A DNA stretch of 59,776 nt from Bacteroidales bacterium (GCA_017395245.1 JAFPVR010000050.1:1-59776); one strand, 5' to 3'; shown: positions 42,568 to 51,570, counted from the first letter of the stretch. Numbers and translations: made by a program. The notes: generated by a model from the letters alone, not told the origin.

Positions 42568-43386
42568 TCACATTCCTAACTCGTCGAAGTGTCGCTCGAT
42601 AGGGATGCCATTGTCCTGTTTGAGGAAATGTTGGTTGGCTTCGATGACGTGCGCCACAAAGTTCATCGCCTTCAAGACACTGTCTTCCAAGGTATTGCCT
42701 TTCAGATACTGACCGATAGTCACGGAGGAGAAGACATCGCCCGTGCCGGAGAACTGCGCCGCCACCTGCCGGTAAGGCAGCACAATGGTGCGACCTAACC
42801 CCTTGTCATACAGCATCGTGCAAGTTTGTCCGTCCATTACCATGCTGGAAATAATTACCGAATTGTTTCCCAATGCGTGGAGCGTATAGATTAAATCCTC
42901 TGCTTCGTCCGAGGTAAGGTCGTCCTTATCCAAATATTTGTCTGCCAAGAATTTGGCTTCCGTCACATTGGGCACAATCAGATCGGCCACCTTGCAGACG
43001 CTCCGCATGTAGGCCACCGTTTCATCGGTAGCGCCGTTGTAGAGCTTGCCGTCGTCGGCCATAATGGGATCCACGAAGATGAAGGTACCCCGTGCTTTCA
43101 GCTTCCGGCAATAGTCGGTCACGATGCGTGTCTGTTCCTCCGAAACGAGGTAACCCGTGCAAACCGCATCCACGTTGAAGCCCTGTTCCTCCCAAATGTC
43201 GATGCATTGCCGCATGTAGTCCGTGGTGTCAAGTACGGCAAACTTGCCGTAGCTGAAGTTGTTGGAAACCATGGAGGACGGAAGGCGGTATATCTCATAT
43301 CCAAGATGCGACAGGATGGGTGTCATCACGGACATGCCCAAATTGCCGTATCCAACAATATCTCCGATAAGTAAAATACTGCTCAT
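42568..43386 (-). CDS. Pyridoxamine/pyridoxal kinase (PdxK/PdxY family)
   Basis: Ribokinase-fold kinase of vitamin B6 salvage. GDIVGYGNLGMSVMTPILSHLG opens the fold, DPIMADDGKLY lies mid-chain, and the catalytic anion-hole motif is FSGTGDVFSS. At 272 residues it is full length. It has its own promoter and ends convergently with the sialidase, whose stop is 77 bp away with no clear terminator between. Confidence 0.9.
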   Translation of the reverse strand: MSSILLIGDIVGYGNLGMSVMTPILSHLGYEIYRLPSSMVSNNFSYGKFAVLDTTDYMRQCIDIWEEQGFNVDAVCTGYLVSEEQTRIVTDYCRKLKARGTFIFVDPIMADDGKLYNGATDETVAYMRSVCKVADLIVPNVTEAKFLADKYLDKDDLTSDEAEDLIYTLHALGNNSVIISSMVMDGQTCTMLYDKGLGRTIVLPYRQVAAQFSGTGDVFSSVTIGQYLKGNTLEDSVLKAMNFVAHVIEANQHFLKQDNGIPIERHFDELGM

Positions 43387-43417
43387 TAAAGGCTTAAGGT
43401 TCGTTTATTTCGGGCGG

Positions 43418-43425
43418 CAAAGATA
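43418..43425 (-). promoter_or_regulatory. -7 box TATCTTTG for the pyridoxal kinase
   Basis: The leftward TAnnTTTG box is 32 bp before the ATG at 43386. Confidence 0.6.
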
Positions 43426-43493
43426 CGATTTTTTAGGGAACGGCTGATTCCGTTCAGCATTCATCATTTCCAACCACGAGACGCAGTGGAAGC

Positions 43494-44435
43494 CTAATTC
43501 TCCATTAGGAACCGCGACGCCTCGATGCCCGCCATGCTGCCGGTACCGGCGGCGATGACGGCTTGGCGGAAGACGGGATCTTGAACGTCGCCAGCGGCGA
43601 ACACGCCCTCAACGTTCGTGCACGTGCTGTCGGGCTTCGTGATAAGGTAGCCTTGTTCGTTCATATCTAATTGTCCCTTAAAGAGTTCGGTGGTCGGCAC
43701 CACGCCAATGGCCTCGAACACGCCATCGACCTCCAAGGTGCGCTCCTCGCCGGTCTGTGCGTGTTTTACCTTCAAGCCGGTGACTTTCTTGATGAAACCC
43801 TTCTGCTCGCCGGTAATCTCCACGGGCACATGGCTCCAGACGACCTCGATGTTCGGGGTTGCTAACACACTCTTTTGCAAGGCAGCTGTGCCCCTGAACT
43901 GGTCGCGGCGGTGTACAATATAAACCTTCGTGCAGAGCTGCGACAGGTAGAGGGCGTCCTCCAACGCAGTGTCGCCGCCGCCAATGACCACGGTTGTCTT
44001 GTTGCGAAAGAAGTTGCCATCGCAGGTGGCGCAGGTGGAAACCCCGAAACCGCGGAACTCGTCCTCGCCGGGCAAGTGCAGCCAGCGAGCGCTCGCACCC
44101 GTGGCCACGATGACCGTCTCGGCGATAATCTCTTCACCATCATCTAATTGGCAGTGGAAGGGCCGCGAGCTGAAATCGACTTCCGTCACCATCTTGGGCT
44201 GCATCTCCACCCCTAACTTCAACGCTTGTTCGCGCAGCTTGTCCATAATGACCGGACCGCCCGCCCCACCGGGGAATCCGGGAAAATTCTCCACTTCGTT
44301 GGTGATGGTCAGCTGACCGCCCTGTTGCATTCCTTCAATCAACAAAGGTTTCAAATCGGCACGCGCTGTATAAACACCGGCCATGTATCCCGCAGGACCT
44401 GAACCGATGATAAGGCATTTCACGTTTCTTGACAT
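43494..44435 (-). CDS. trxB: Thioredoxin-disulfide reductase
   Basis: Cytoplasmic NADPH-dependent flavoenzyme that reduces thioredoxin. The FAD site is IIGSGPAGYMAGVYTAR, the redox pair Cys135/Cys138 lies in TCATCDGNFF, the NADPH site is VVIGGGDTALEDAL, and AAGDVQDPVFRQAV closes the FAD domain. It is full length at 313 residues. A -7 near-match TATTTTCG lies at 44490-44497. Confidence 0.97.
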   Translation of the reverse strand: MSRNVKCLIIGSGPAGYMAGVYTARADLKPLLIEGMQQGGQLTITNEVENFPGFPGGAGGPVIMDKLREQALKLGVEMQPKMVTEVDFSSRPFHCQLDDGEEIIAETVIVATGASARWLHLPGEDEFRGFGVSTCATCDGNFFRNKTTVVIGGGDTALEDALYLSQLCTKVYIVHRRDQFRGTAALQKSVLATPNIEVVWSHVPVEITGEQKGFIKKVTGLKVKHAQTGEERTLEVDGVFEAIGVVPTTELFKGQLDMNEQGYLITKPDSTCTNVEGVFAAGDVQDPVFRQAVIAAGTGSMAGIEASRFLMEN

Positions 44436-44508
44436 ATCTTTCTGTTTTTTAGTGTTTTATATAATTCTTTTGAAGTTTTTTTGTCAACGCGAAAATACAC
44501 TTTTTATG

Positions 44509-44584
44509 TTTCAAGATTCAAGTTTCAGGTTTCAAGTTTTCAAACAACCTGAATCCTGAATCTTGAATCTTGAATCCTGAATCT
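44509..44584. repeat. Tandem word repeat in inverted arrangement (TTTCAAG / CTTGAAT)
   Basis: GTTTCAAG/GTTTCAGG units are followed by CCTGAATC/CTTGAATC units, giving a partial inverted repeat between trxB and the WG-repeat gene. Confidence 0.75.
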
Positions 44585-44585
44585 A

Positions 44586-45650
44586 TTACTTAGAAACTGT
44601 GGACAGCACCCCACCCTTTTGGTCAATAATCACGATGGAGGTCCAGTCCTGCAGCCGTGCCTTGAACAAGGTGGGAGTGAGGCTGGAGATGTCGGTGTAG
44701 ATAGGTGGGATGATGATGGTGCCCTTGCTGTCGATCAGGCCGGAGTAGGACCCAACGCGGTATTCGTAGAAGTCGTTGTTTTTCGCGCTCCCGACCTTGG
44801 GTTCCCCAGTCTGCGCATCGGTGTACTTCACGTCGTAGTAGATGTCGTAGATATCATCGATGATTCCCTCCTGAAGGACATTCCCTTCGAAGTCAACCTG
44901 TTTCTTGAAATCCCCGTCGTTATAGACAATAGCGTAATTCTTGGCCAGTTCGATGTGGTCGTAAAGCGGCTTGATGGCCCAACGGCCCTCCCTGTCGATA
45001 ACGCCGATCCGGTTCGACGAATCTGCCACCACGCAGTAGCCGTTGTGAAAAACGAAATCGGAGAGCGGGTTGCCACGATAGGAGTATTTGAAATTGATGG
45101 CGACATCACCGTTGGTGTTCACGAAACCGATGTACCCATCCTTCTCCACGGCGGCCAAGCCTTCCGAGAAAATCCACGCCCGTGTGTAGGTGTTGGGCTC
45201 CACAATGACCTTGTTTGTCACGATGTTGCAGTATCCCCGTTTCCCGTTTTTCGCGAACAGGACGATCGGGTCCTCCTCGCTTTCGCCGCAGTAGTGACAC
45301 CAGTCGATGTCCTTGACGATGACCTCACGGCTGTCCGGGTTGACGATGTTGCTGACACCGTTCGAGTAAGAGACATAGCCGTAAGAGGGTTCGTCCCCGT
45401 ATTCGTAGCCGTAGTCGTAGTCGTCCTCGTGGCGCGACTTGAAGAAGTGCCACGCCGACACGCCCAGCACTGCGGCGACCACCAGAAAGATGATGACCCG
45501 TACTAAGTGATTTTTCTTCTGCGGCTTCTGTTCGGCGTTCGCTGCCGATCCATTCTCCTGTTGAACGTCCTGCTGTTGAACTTCTTGCTGTTGCGGCTCC
45601 GCCGCTTCAGTCACATTGACCTCTTGCTTGATTTCCTCTGTCTTTTCCAT
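44586..45650 (-). CDS. WG-repeat membrane protein, 354 aa
   Basis: An N-terminal Gln/Glu-rich cytoplasmic segment (about 1-45) precedes one membrane helix (VRVIIFLVVAAVLGVSAWHF, about 50-69). The outer part has WG-type beta-hairpin repeats, such as GLAAVEKDGYIGFVNTNGDVAIN and NRIGVIDREGRWAIKPLYDHI. Such repeats mediate contacts with unknown partners. It is monocistronic between trxB and pgi. A -7 box TATTTTTG lies at 45718-45725. Confidence 0.85.
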   Translation of the reverse strand: MEKTEEIKQEVNVTEAAEPQQQEVQQQDVQQENGSAANAEQKPQKKNHLVRVIIFLVVAAVLGVSAWHFFKSRHEDDYDYGYEYGDEPSYGYVSYSNGVSNIVNPDSREVIVKDIDWCHYCGESEEDPIVLFAKNGKRGYCNIVTNKVIVEPNTYTRAWIFSEGLAAVEKDGYIGFVNTNGDVAINFKYSYRGNPLSDFVFHNGYCVVADSSNRIGVIDREGRWAIKPLYDHIELAKNYAIVYNDGDFKKQVDFEGNVLQEGIIDDIYDIYYDVKYTDAQTGEPKVGSAKNNDFYEYRVGSYSGLIDSKGTIIIPPIYTDISSLTPTLFKARLQDWTSIVIIDQKGGVLSTVSK

Positions 45651-45717
45651 AATGGTAATGATTTTGATTTTGAACTGTTTGTTTGAAAAAAAGGCTCTTT
45701 CCCAATGAAAGCGACGG

Positions 45718-45725
45718 CAAAAATA
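45718..45725 (-). promoter_or_regulatory. -7 box TATTTTTG for the WG-repeat gene
   Basis: The leftward TAnnTTTG box is 67 bp before the ATG at 45650. Confidence 0.5.
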
Positions 45726-45840
45726 TACTTTGTCGAAACACCAAAATACCGTTTAAAAGGGAATTGTACGAGATGTGGGGTTTCCTGTATGAAATGGTTC
45801 GGCAACAGCAAATTCGTGGATGTCGCAAAAATGGTATTTC

Positions 45841-45868
45841 GTAGAGACGAGGCATGCCCCGTCTCTAC
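45841..45868. repeat. Palindromic element A, copy 3
   Basis: GTAGAGACGAGGCA is followed by TGCCCCGTCTCTAC, with one mismatch between the arms. It lies in the divergent gap between the WG-repeat and pgi genes. Confidence 0.8.
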
Positions 45869-45910
45869 ATACGGCAATTTCTTGATGTCTGTGTATATTC
45901 GAAATTTATG

Positions 45911-45918
45911 TACATTTG
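45911..45918 (+). promoter_or_regulatory. -7 box TACATTTG for pgi
   Basis: The rightward TAnnTTTG box is 43 bp before the ATG at 45962. Confidence 0.6.
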
Positions 45919-45961
45919 CCGACTCTAAAACCAAGCAGTTAAACGTTAAAAAATCATCAAT

Positions 45962-47269
45962 ATGGATATCAGATTCACCTTCCAAGATGCAATGTTTGCT
46001 CTTGACAATCAGAAAGTTGAGAACAGAAAGAAAGATGCTGAGGCTGCGTTGCAGACCGCATTGAACAAGACCGGCCGCGGCAACGACTTCCTCGGCTGGA
46101 TTACGCTTCCAAGCGATGTGACAGAGGACGACATTGTTCGCATTGAGGAGTGCGCCGCCCGCATGGCCGCCAAATCGGAGGTGGTCGTGGTGGTCGGCAT
46201 CGGCGGCTCCTACCTGGGCGCCCGCGCCGTCATCGAGGCCCTGCAGCACTCCTTCGCCCCCTTCGTAAAGGGCAAATACCCGCATATCCTCTATGCGGGC
46301 AACAACATCAACGAGGATTATCTGCATGATTTACTGGATGTTCTCGACAACTGCGACTACTCCGTGGTTGTGATCTCCAAGTCGGGCACGACCACAGAAC
46401 CCGCGCTCGCGTTCCGCATCCTCAAGCAGCACTGCGAGAAGAAATACGGTGTGGAGGCAGCCAAGGAGCGCATCGTGGCCATCACCGACAAGGCTCGCGG
46501 CGCCCTGAAGACCCTTGCCGACAAGGAAGGTTATCCCACCTTCGTAATTCCCGACGATGTGGGCGGTCGCTACTCCGTGCTCACCCCTGTGGGTCTGCTG
46601 CCCATCGCGATGGCCGGTTTTAACATCCGTCAGCTACTGCAGGGTGCAAAAGATATGCAGAAGTTCGTGGCCGAGCACAAAACCTACGACCAGAACCCGC
46701 TGCTGCAATACGCCTTGGTTCGCAACCTACTGTACGAAAGCGGGTTAAAAGTTGAACTTTTGGCCTCTTTCGAGCCGCAACTCTTCTATTTCATCGAGTG
46801 GTTCAAGCAGCTGTTTGGCGAGAGCGAGGGCAAGGAGCACAAGGGCATCTTCCCCGCCGGCGCCATCTTCTCTACCGACCTGCACTCCCTCGGTCAGTAC
46901 ATCCAGGAGGGCACGCGCCAGATGTTCGAGACGATGCTCGCCATCGATGCTGTCCACCATCGCGTCAACATCCCCGAGGATGCCGAAAATCTCGACAACC
47001 TGAACTACCTGCAGCATCGCACCATCCACGAAATCAACCAGATCGCCCGCAAGGGTACGTGTCTCGCGCACGTCGATGGCCAGGTGCCGAACCTCTGCAT
47101 CACGATTCCCGAAATCAACGAGTATCACCTCGGCGAACTGATTTACTTCTTCGAAATGAGCTGTGCCGTAAGCGGTTACATGCTCGGCGTGAATCCCTTC
47201 GACCAGCCTGGCGTGGAGGCGTACAAAAAGAATATGTTTAGGTTGCTGGGTAAACCGGGAGTGAAGTAG
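45962..47269 (+). CDS. pgi: Glucose-6-phosphate isomerase
   Basis: Glycolytic enzyme interconverting glucose-6-phosphate and fructose-6-phosphate. The SIS-domain signatures are VVVVGIGGSYLGARAVIEAL (near 70) and VVISKSGTTTEPALAFR (near 135), with the catalytic glutamate region in FPAGAIFSTDLHSLGQYIQEG and the histidine/lysine near the C-terminus (GVNPFDQPGVEAYKK). The 435-residue size is the shorter bacterial form. Hairpin-forming word repeats follow the stop. Confidence 0.97.
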   Translation: MDIRFTFQDAMFALDNQKVENRKKDAEAALQTALNKTGRGNDFLGWITLPSDVTEDDIVRIEECAARMAAKSEVVVVVGIGGSYLGARAVIEALQHSFAPFVKGKYPHILYAGNNINEDYLHDLLDVLDNCDYSVVVISKSGTTTEPALAFRILKQHCEKKYGVEAAKERIVAITDKARGALKTLADKEGYPTFVIPDDVGGRYSVLTPVGLLPIAMAGFNIRQLLQGAKDMQKFVAEHKTYDQNPLLQYALVRNLLYESGLKVELLASFEPQLFYFIEWFKQLFGESEGKEHKGIFPAGAIFSTDLHSLGQYIQEGTRQMFETMLAIDAVHHRVNIPEDAENLDNLNYLQHRTIHEINQIARKGTCLAHVDGQVPNLCITIPEINEYHLGELIYFFEMSCAVSGYMLGVNPFDQPGVEAYKKNMFRLLGKPGVK

Positions 47270-47331
47270 TTTCAAGTTTCAGGTTTCAGGTTTCGGAGCC
47301 ACACTTGAAACTTGAAACCTGAAACCAAGTT
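47270..47331. repeat. Inverted word repeat after pgi, possible terminator
   Basis: GTTTCAAGTTTCAGGTTTC is followed by a short spacer and GAAACTTGAAACCTGAAACC, so the transcript can form a long hairpin. No T-run follows. Confidence 0.65.
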
Positions 47332-47352
47332 AAGTACAAAATCAACGAAATA

Positions 47353-48825
47353 GTGCAGGGTTTCATCTTCACCTTCTTCACCCTTTACGTGGTGATGCTG
47401 TTCGTCATTACGGGGTTCACCTCGCGCAAGGCGGACAAAATGAGTTACTTTACCGGAAACCGTAAGTCACCCTGGTTTGTGGTGGCTTACGGCATGATTG
47501 GCAGTTCGCTGTCGGGTGTCACGTTCATGTCGGTGCCCGGCGACGTCTATACCACGCAGTTCACCTACCTCGGGGTCGTTTTCGGCTATATTCTCGGCTA
47601 CATCGTGATTGGACTGATGCTTTTGCCGCTCTATTACCGGCTGAACGTCACCTCCATCTACGAATACCTCGGCAAGCGCATCGGCAACGAGGCGCACAAG
47701 ACGGGCGCGCTGTTCTTCTTCCTGTCGCGATTGTTGGGGTCGGCACTGCGTATGTATCTGGTAATCTTTGTGTTGCAGATTTTTGTCTTCGACGGCTGGA
47801 ACATTCCCATTTGGGCGACGGCCATCGTGATGATCGCCATCATCTTGCTCTACACGTTCCGGGGCGGCATCAAGACCGTGGTGTGGACGGATATGCTGCA
47901 GACCACGTTTCTGATTGGCGCACTGATCATTACGATTGTGGTGATTATGCGCAACATGGGCGGCTCGTTCAGCGACATCTGGGCGCAGATGGCCACAGTG
48001 GGCAAGGACGGTACAGACTGCCGCACCGTCTTGAACACCGACTGGCGCAACAACAGCTATTTCCTGAAGCAGGTTTTCGGCGGCATGTTCATCACCATCG
48101 CGATGACCGGGCTGGACCAGGATATGATGCAGAAGAACCTGTCGTGCAAGTCGTTGCGGGAGTCGCAACGCAACATGTTCTCGTTCACCTGCATCTTGGT
48201 GGTCGTCAACATCCTCTTCTTGCTGTTGGGCGGTATGCTGCTCGTCTTCGCGCAGCACAACGGCGTGGATGTCAGCCAGTTCCCCACCGACCGCATCTAT
48301 CCGGAAATAGCTTTCAACTACTTGGGCAAGGTGGGGGCGTTGGTCTTCGTGTTCGGACTCATCTCGGCGGGCTTCTCCAGCGCCGACGGCACCTTCACCG
48401 CTCTCACGACCACCGTCTGTTACGATCTCCTCGACATTGAGAAGCGTTTCCCCTCGGAGAAGCAGCAGATCAACGTGCGCCGCATCGTCCACCTGGTTAT
48501 CTCCGCGCTCTTCCTGACGGTGATTCTCATCGTCTCGCAGCACCACAACGACGCGCTCATCCGCATCATCTTCATGGTGGCCTCCTACACCTATGGCCCG
48601 ATTTTAGGTCTGTTCGCTTTCGGCATCTTCACCAAGCGGGAAATCCCGCTTTCGCGCCGCTGGCTCGTCCCGGTCATCGCCCTCGGCATCCCAGTCTTCT
48701 GCTACATCCTGGCCACACATTCCCAGCAATGGCTCTGCGGCTACAAGTTCGGTTACGAGTTGCTGATTGTGAATGGGGCGCTGGTGTTCGGGGCGCTGAT
48801 GCTTGCGAGCCGGAAACAATTGTAA
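47353..48825 (+). CDS. Sodium:solute symporter family transporter
   Basis: A 490-residue inner-membrane protein of the SSS family with about 13 hydrophobic helices. YVVMLFVITGFTSRKAD and SSLSGVTFMSVPGDVYTTQFTY match the sodium-binding core, and GLISAGFSSADGTFTALTTTVCYD the second half-site. The only in-frame start before the first helix is GTG at 47353, preceded by an in-frame stop; GTG is therefore the likely start. The substrate (sugar, amino acid or sialic acid) cannot be told from sequence. Confidence 0.9.
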   Translation: MQGFIFTFFTLYVVMLFVITGFTSRKADKMSYFTGNRKSPWFVVAYGMIGSSLSGVTFMSVPGDVYTTQFTYLGVVFGYILGYIVIGLMLLPLYYRLNVTSIYEYLGKRIGNEAHKTGALFFFLSRLLGSALRMYLVIFVLQIFVFDGWNIPIWATAIVMIAIILLYTFRGGIKTVVWTDMLQTTFLIGALIITIVVIMRNMGGSFSDIWAQMATVGKDGTDCRTVLNTDWRNNSYFLKQVFGGMFITIAMTGLDQDMMQKNLSCKSLRESQRNMFSFTCILVVVNILFLLLGGMLLVFAQHNGVDVSQFPTDRIYPEIAFNYLGKVGALVFVFGLISAGFSSADGTFTALTTTVCYDLLDIEKRFPSEKQQINVRRIVHLVISALFLTVILIVSQHHNDALIRIIFMVASYTYGPILGLFAFGIFTKREIPLSRRWLVPVIALGIPVFCYILATHSQQWLCGYKFGYELLIVNGALVFGALMLASRKQL

Positions 48826-48980
48826 TCTGCCAAGGAGGATTGACGGGCTGGACAGACGAAGACATTGACGCGCTGAAGGCGGCATTGTCGGAAATTGTGC
48901 CGGAAGTTGACTGGCTGGACAGGATAAGCGGGAAGAAGTATAATGTTCCGTATGAGCAGGCTCGTGCGTGCACGAAACCT

Positions 48981-49029
48981 CAATAACCCCACACGGCACT
49001 CACTCCGTTCGTTTCGTGTGGGGTTATTG
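48981..49029 (+). terminator. Long hairpin, terminator-like
   Basis: CAATAACCCCACAC pairs with GTGTGGGGTTATTG. Its CCCCACA...TGTGGGG core resembles family C. The T-run after it is weak. Confidence 0.55.
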
Positions 49030-49120
49030 AAATGTCGTGCCGCTGGCACGAAGAGTTCGGTTGTTCATAATTCTGTTCATAACTTTTCTTGAACCACACA
49101 TAGTATCGTAGTACTTTTAC

Positions 49121-49128
49121 TATTTTTG
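49121..49128 (+). promoter_or_regulatory. -7 box TATTTTTG for the 49137 gene
   Basis: Only 8 bp separate the box from the ATG, so the transcript should be nearly leaderless. Confidence 0.55.
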
Positions 49129-49136
49129 CAGGTATT

Positions 49137-49544
49137 ATGGAAGAAGTAGTCATTTCAACATCAAGAACGGAGGATGGGTACAGCGGCAGTTGCGAGCTGC
49201 TGCCGGGCTGGGTCGTCGCCTTTTCGGGTGATTTTTCGAGCTTTATTGATTATGTGCGCGAAAGCATCGACTTTTTCGTGGATTGCGCGAAAGAAGATAA
49301 GGAAGAATATCCCGCCGTGTTCGACCAATCCTATAGTTTGGTCTTCAAGATGGATATCCAGAGCATTCTGTACTGCTATGATAAGATACTGACCCGCGCG
49401 GCGTTGTCGCGTCTGACGGGCATCAACGAACGGCAGTTGGGTCATTACATTTGCGGCAGGAGCAAGCCTCGTCCGGCACAGAGCGGGAAAATCGTCCATG
49501 CGTTGCACGCGCTTGGACGGGAACTGCAGGCCGTGTGTGTATAG
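49137..49544 (+). CDS. HicB-like protein with C-terminal HTH, 135 aa
   Basis: The N-terminal 65 residues resemble a HicB fold (VVISTSRTEDGYSGSCELL, then SFIDYVRESIDFFVDCA). The C-terminal part looks like an XRE/MerR-type helix-turn-helix (RAALSRLTGINERQLGHYICGRSKPRP). HicB proteins use such a domain to repress their own promoter. No HicA toxin gene is adjacent, so it may be a solitary regulator. It ends 10 bp before the stop of the convergent barrel gene. Confidence 0.8.
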   Translation: MEEVVISTSRTEDGYSGSCELLPGWVVAFSGDFSSFIDYVRESIDFFVDCAKEDKEEYPAVFDQSYSLVFKMDIQSILYCYDKILTRAALSRLTGINERQLGHYICGRSKPRPAQSGKIVHALHALGRELQAVCV

Positions 49545-49554
49545 AAATACGCAA

Positions 49555-51342
49555 TCAGAATCTCCATTGGAAACCCAGGACAACGGCGCGTCTGTTGGCC
49601 CTGTTTTCCTCAATCCAATAGTCCTTTTGGTCTTCCGATTCGTAGTTGGTTGTGATAGTCTGATCCAGCAGGTCGCGTCCTTCTAAGAACAAAGAGAATT
49701 TCTTGAAGTCCTTTTGGGCACGCACATTGAGCACAAACCGTGATTTTTGACTTGAATAGTAAGTGATTGTCTTGCTTTTGTAAAAAGCGTCCGCCGCAAC
49801 ACTCCACCCCTTTCCCAAATGGGCGGCGATATCGGCGTTGAAGCGCCAGTCAAAGGCTTTTTTAACGGGGGATTCAACACTCTTGGGCGTGAGCTTCGAC
49901 AGATTAAAAACGACAACGGCATTAGCCTCGATAATCTTCCCTCGCCAACCTAACTTCTGCGTAAATCCGACAGAACGGTTGTCTGACGCATTGACCCAGT
50001 GGAAAACCTTGAACCGGTACTCATCAATATCCTCGTATGCCCAAGTCTTGTCTATCGCGTTGTCCACACAGGTGTAGGCGACGGAAGATTGGGCGAAGAA
50101 ACGGGACTGTTTGAATTCATATTCAAGTGCATAGCGACGCGTATGTGGCGATAAAAGTTGGTCATTGCCTTTGTATATTTGGTCAATGTAGTCAACAGTC
50201 CTGTCGTACCAGCAGAGTTTGTCGTAATCCGGATGGTTGACACTTAACTGGTTGGTCAGGCTCAGAGAATGTTTCGGCGATATGTTCCATTTCACCTTGG
50301 CTCTGCCTACCGGAGCCACATCGTTGAGGCTCATGGGTTTGTGACAGGTGTCGTCATTTATGCGGCGGGCATAAATATCAGCGCCATAGTCGACATGAAT
50401 CTCGAGACTCTTCCAGCTGAAATCAGCAGCTAAAAAAGGTTCAACACTCACACCCCAGAAATTGAATTTGTCCTGCAAGTTGATGGAATCCTGCAAAATA
50501 GCAGTCTCATCGCCTAAAATGAACCGCGTGGTGCTTCTATCGTCTTCAAGGACATTCGTCGCTGCAAGGCGAACACCGGGGGTGAGATACAGCTTGGCCG
50601 TTTTGTCTATAAGCGTATTTTTCAAAAAAATGTCCCCATCTATATTGAAAGTGTTTCTGCCGTATGTGCTCAAATAGCTCCAGGAGCTGTCTATGTGCTC
50701 AAGATCACCGCTTTTAGACGTCGTCCATGTGTCTCTCGTATTGTTGTGGATCATTTGGGCCGCGAGGGAACTTTGCAATATATTATGCCCCTCGTTAAAA
50801 CTTCGGTAGGTTTTAAATCCAGTCCCCACTTTGTGCTCATCCATAGCATGAACATCATTGTAATAGGTATATTGGTCCCATGATTCAAGGTTGCCTTTTC
50901 CTCGCAAGGTATGCAAGTTGTCCCTGTTATTGGCATATTGGTACAGAATCCATGCCGAGTACCGCCTGTCCTTGGATGGTGTCCAAAGGAAATCCGATTT
51001 CAGATTGCTGGTAAAAGGATTTGTGGTGTTATATTTATAGAGAGCGCTAATTTTATTGTCATTGAAATCAAAACGGACCTTGTCGGTGGTATTCGGTTCC
51101 CATTTTCCGTTTATCGAAGTATTCCAGCTGAAAAAGTCTGTCTTGTAGTGCAGTTGGAACTCTCCTTGCAACAATCCATGATACATAGGGTCGTAATTGT
51201 TGGCAATGTTGCCCTGCAGGCCTCCAAAACCGCCCATCAGATCCACACTTCCTGACCATTGCGCCCTTAAAGGGAGACACCACGCCAAAAAGGCAATTCC
51301 GAGGAGATAACGGAAAGGATTATTCGCGATTTTATGTAACAT
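49555..51342 (-). CDS. Outer-membrane beta-barrel protein, about 595 aa
   Basis: I start at 51342 (MLHKIANNPFRYLLGIAFLAWCLPLRAQ, a Sec signal); a start at 51375 is also possible. The body alternates hydrophobic and polar residues over many strands and ends RRAVVLGFQWRF, with a terminal phenylalanine as expected for barrel assembly. It belongs to the Bacteroidota outer-membrane beta-barrel group; I see no TonB box or plug domain. No SusD-like partner is adjacent, so the ligand is unknown. Confidence 0.82.
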   Translation of the reverse strand: MLHKIANNPFRYLLGIAFLAWCLPLRAQWSGSVDLMGGFGGLQGNIANNYDPMYHGLLQGEFQLHYKTDFFSWNTSINGKWEPNTTDKVRFDFNDNKISALYKYNTTNPFTSNLKSDFLWTPSKDRRYSAWILYQYANNRDNLHTLRGKGNLESWDQYTYYNDVHAMDEHKVGTGFKTYRSFNEGHNILQSSLAAQMIHNNTRDTWTTSKSGDLEHIDSSWSYLSTYGRNTFNIDGDIFLKNTLIDKTAKLYLTPGVRLAATNVLEDDRSTTRFILGDETAILQDSINLQDKFNFWGVSVEPFLAADFSWKSLEIHVDYGADIYARRINDDTCHKPMSLNDVAPVGRAKVKWNISPKHSLSLTNQLSVNHPDYDKLCWYDRTVDYIDQIYKGNDQLLSPHTRRYALEYEFKQSRFFAQSSVAYTCVDNAIDKTWAYEDIDEYRFKVFHWVNASDNRSVGFTQKLGWRGKIIEANAVVVFNLSKLTPKSVESPVKKAFDWRFNADIAAHLGKGWSVAADAFYKSKTITYYSSQKSRFVLNVRAQKDFKKFSLFLEGRDLLDQTITTNYESEDQKDYWIEENRANRRAVVLGFQWRF

Positions 51343-51393
51343 CTTCAATTTTATATTTCGTGACAGGCAAGTCATATTGCTTTTCTTTTTAGG

Positions 51394-51445
51394 ACAACCA
51401 TTTGAAACCCAAGACAAAAATGCGCTTGTCAAACTTGGTTTATAC
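51394..51445 (-). pseudogene. Possible relic of a second barrel gene (C-terminal tail only)
   Basis: In a frame different from the intact gene, the minus strand reads TKFDKRIFVLGFKWLS and a stop, which matches the C-terminus of the downstream barrel protein (NRRAVVLGFQWRF). The DNA CCATTtGAAACCCAaGACAA also matches 49562-49581. It looks like the remains of a tandem copy deleted by recombination between the gene ends. Confidence 0.5.
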
Positions 51446-51462
51446 TTTATTCAATTTTTCTG

Positions 51463-51470
51463 CAAAAGTA
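51463..51470 (-). promoter_or_regulatory. -7 box TACTTTTG for the barrel gene
   Basis: The leftward TAnnTTTG box lies upstream of the relic and about 90-120 bp before the barrel start. Confidence 0.55.
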
Positions 51471-51522
51471 CGATTTTTTCCGAAAAATTCAACCCACCGT
51501 TACATCCTAACAAAAAAAATTC

Positions 51523-51530
51523 TACTTTTG
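51523..51530 (+). promoter_or_regulatory. -7 box TACTTTTG for aqpZ
   Basis: The rightward TAnnTTTG box is followed by a 126-bp leader holding a partial family C element and AACCGAT word repeats. Confidence 0.55.
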
Positions 51531-51570
51531 CCCGTTCGAATTATAAAACCTCTCACCTGCTCTACCGAGC

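Larger units (their letters stand above)
48826..49136. other. Gap with a possible gene fragment and a long hairpin
   Basis: The first 160 bp read, in a frame opening inside the transporter gene, as LTGWTDEDIDALKAALSEI...ISGKKYNVPYEQ up to a stop at 48986, which looks protein-like but lacks a credible start codon. It may be the tail of a lost gene. A 14-bp perfect stem (CAATAACCCCACAC at 48981-48994 with 49016-49029) follows. Confidence 0.4.

Noticed and set aside
47467-48546. 359-codon minus-strand frame rich in His, Glu and Asp
   Set aside because: Antisense to the symporter helices, which read clearly on the plus strand.
40845-48825. A sialic-acid utilisation locus around the sialidase
   Set aside because: No lyase, epimerase, kinase or dedicated nan transporter is nearby; the symporter is 5 kb away with housekeeping genes between.
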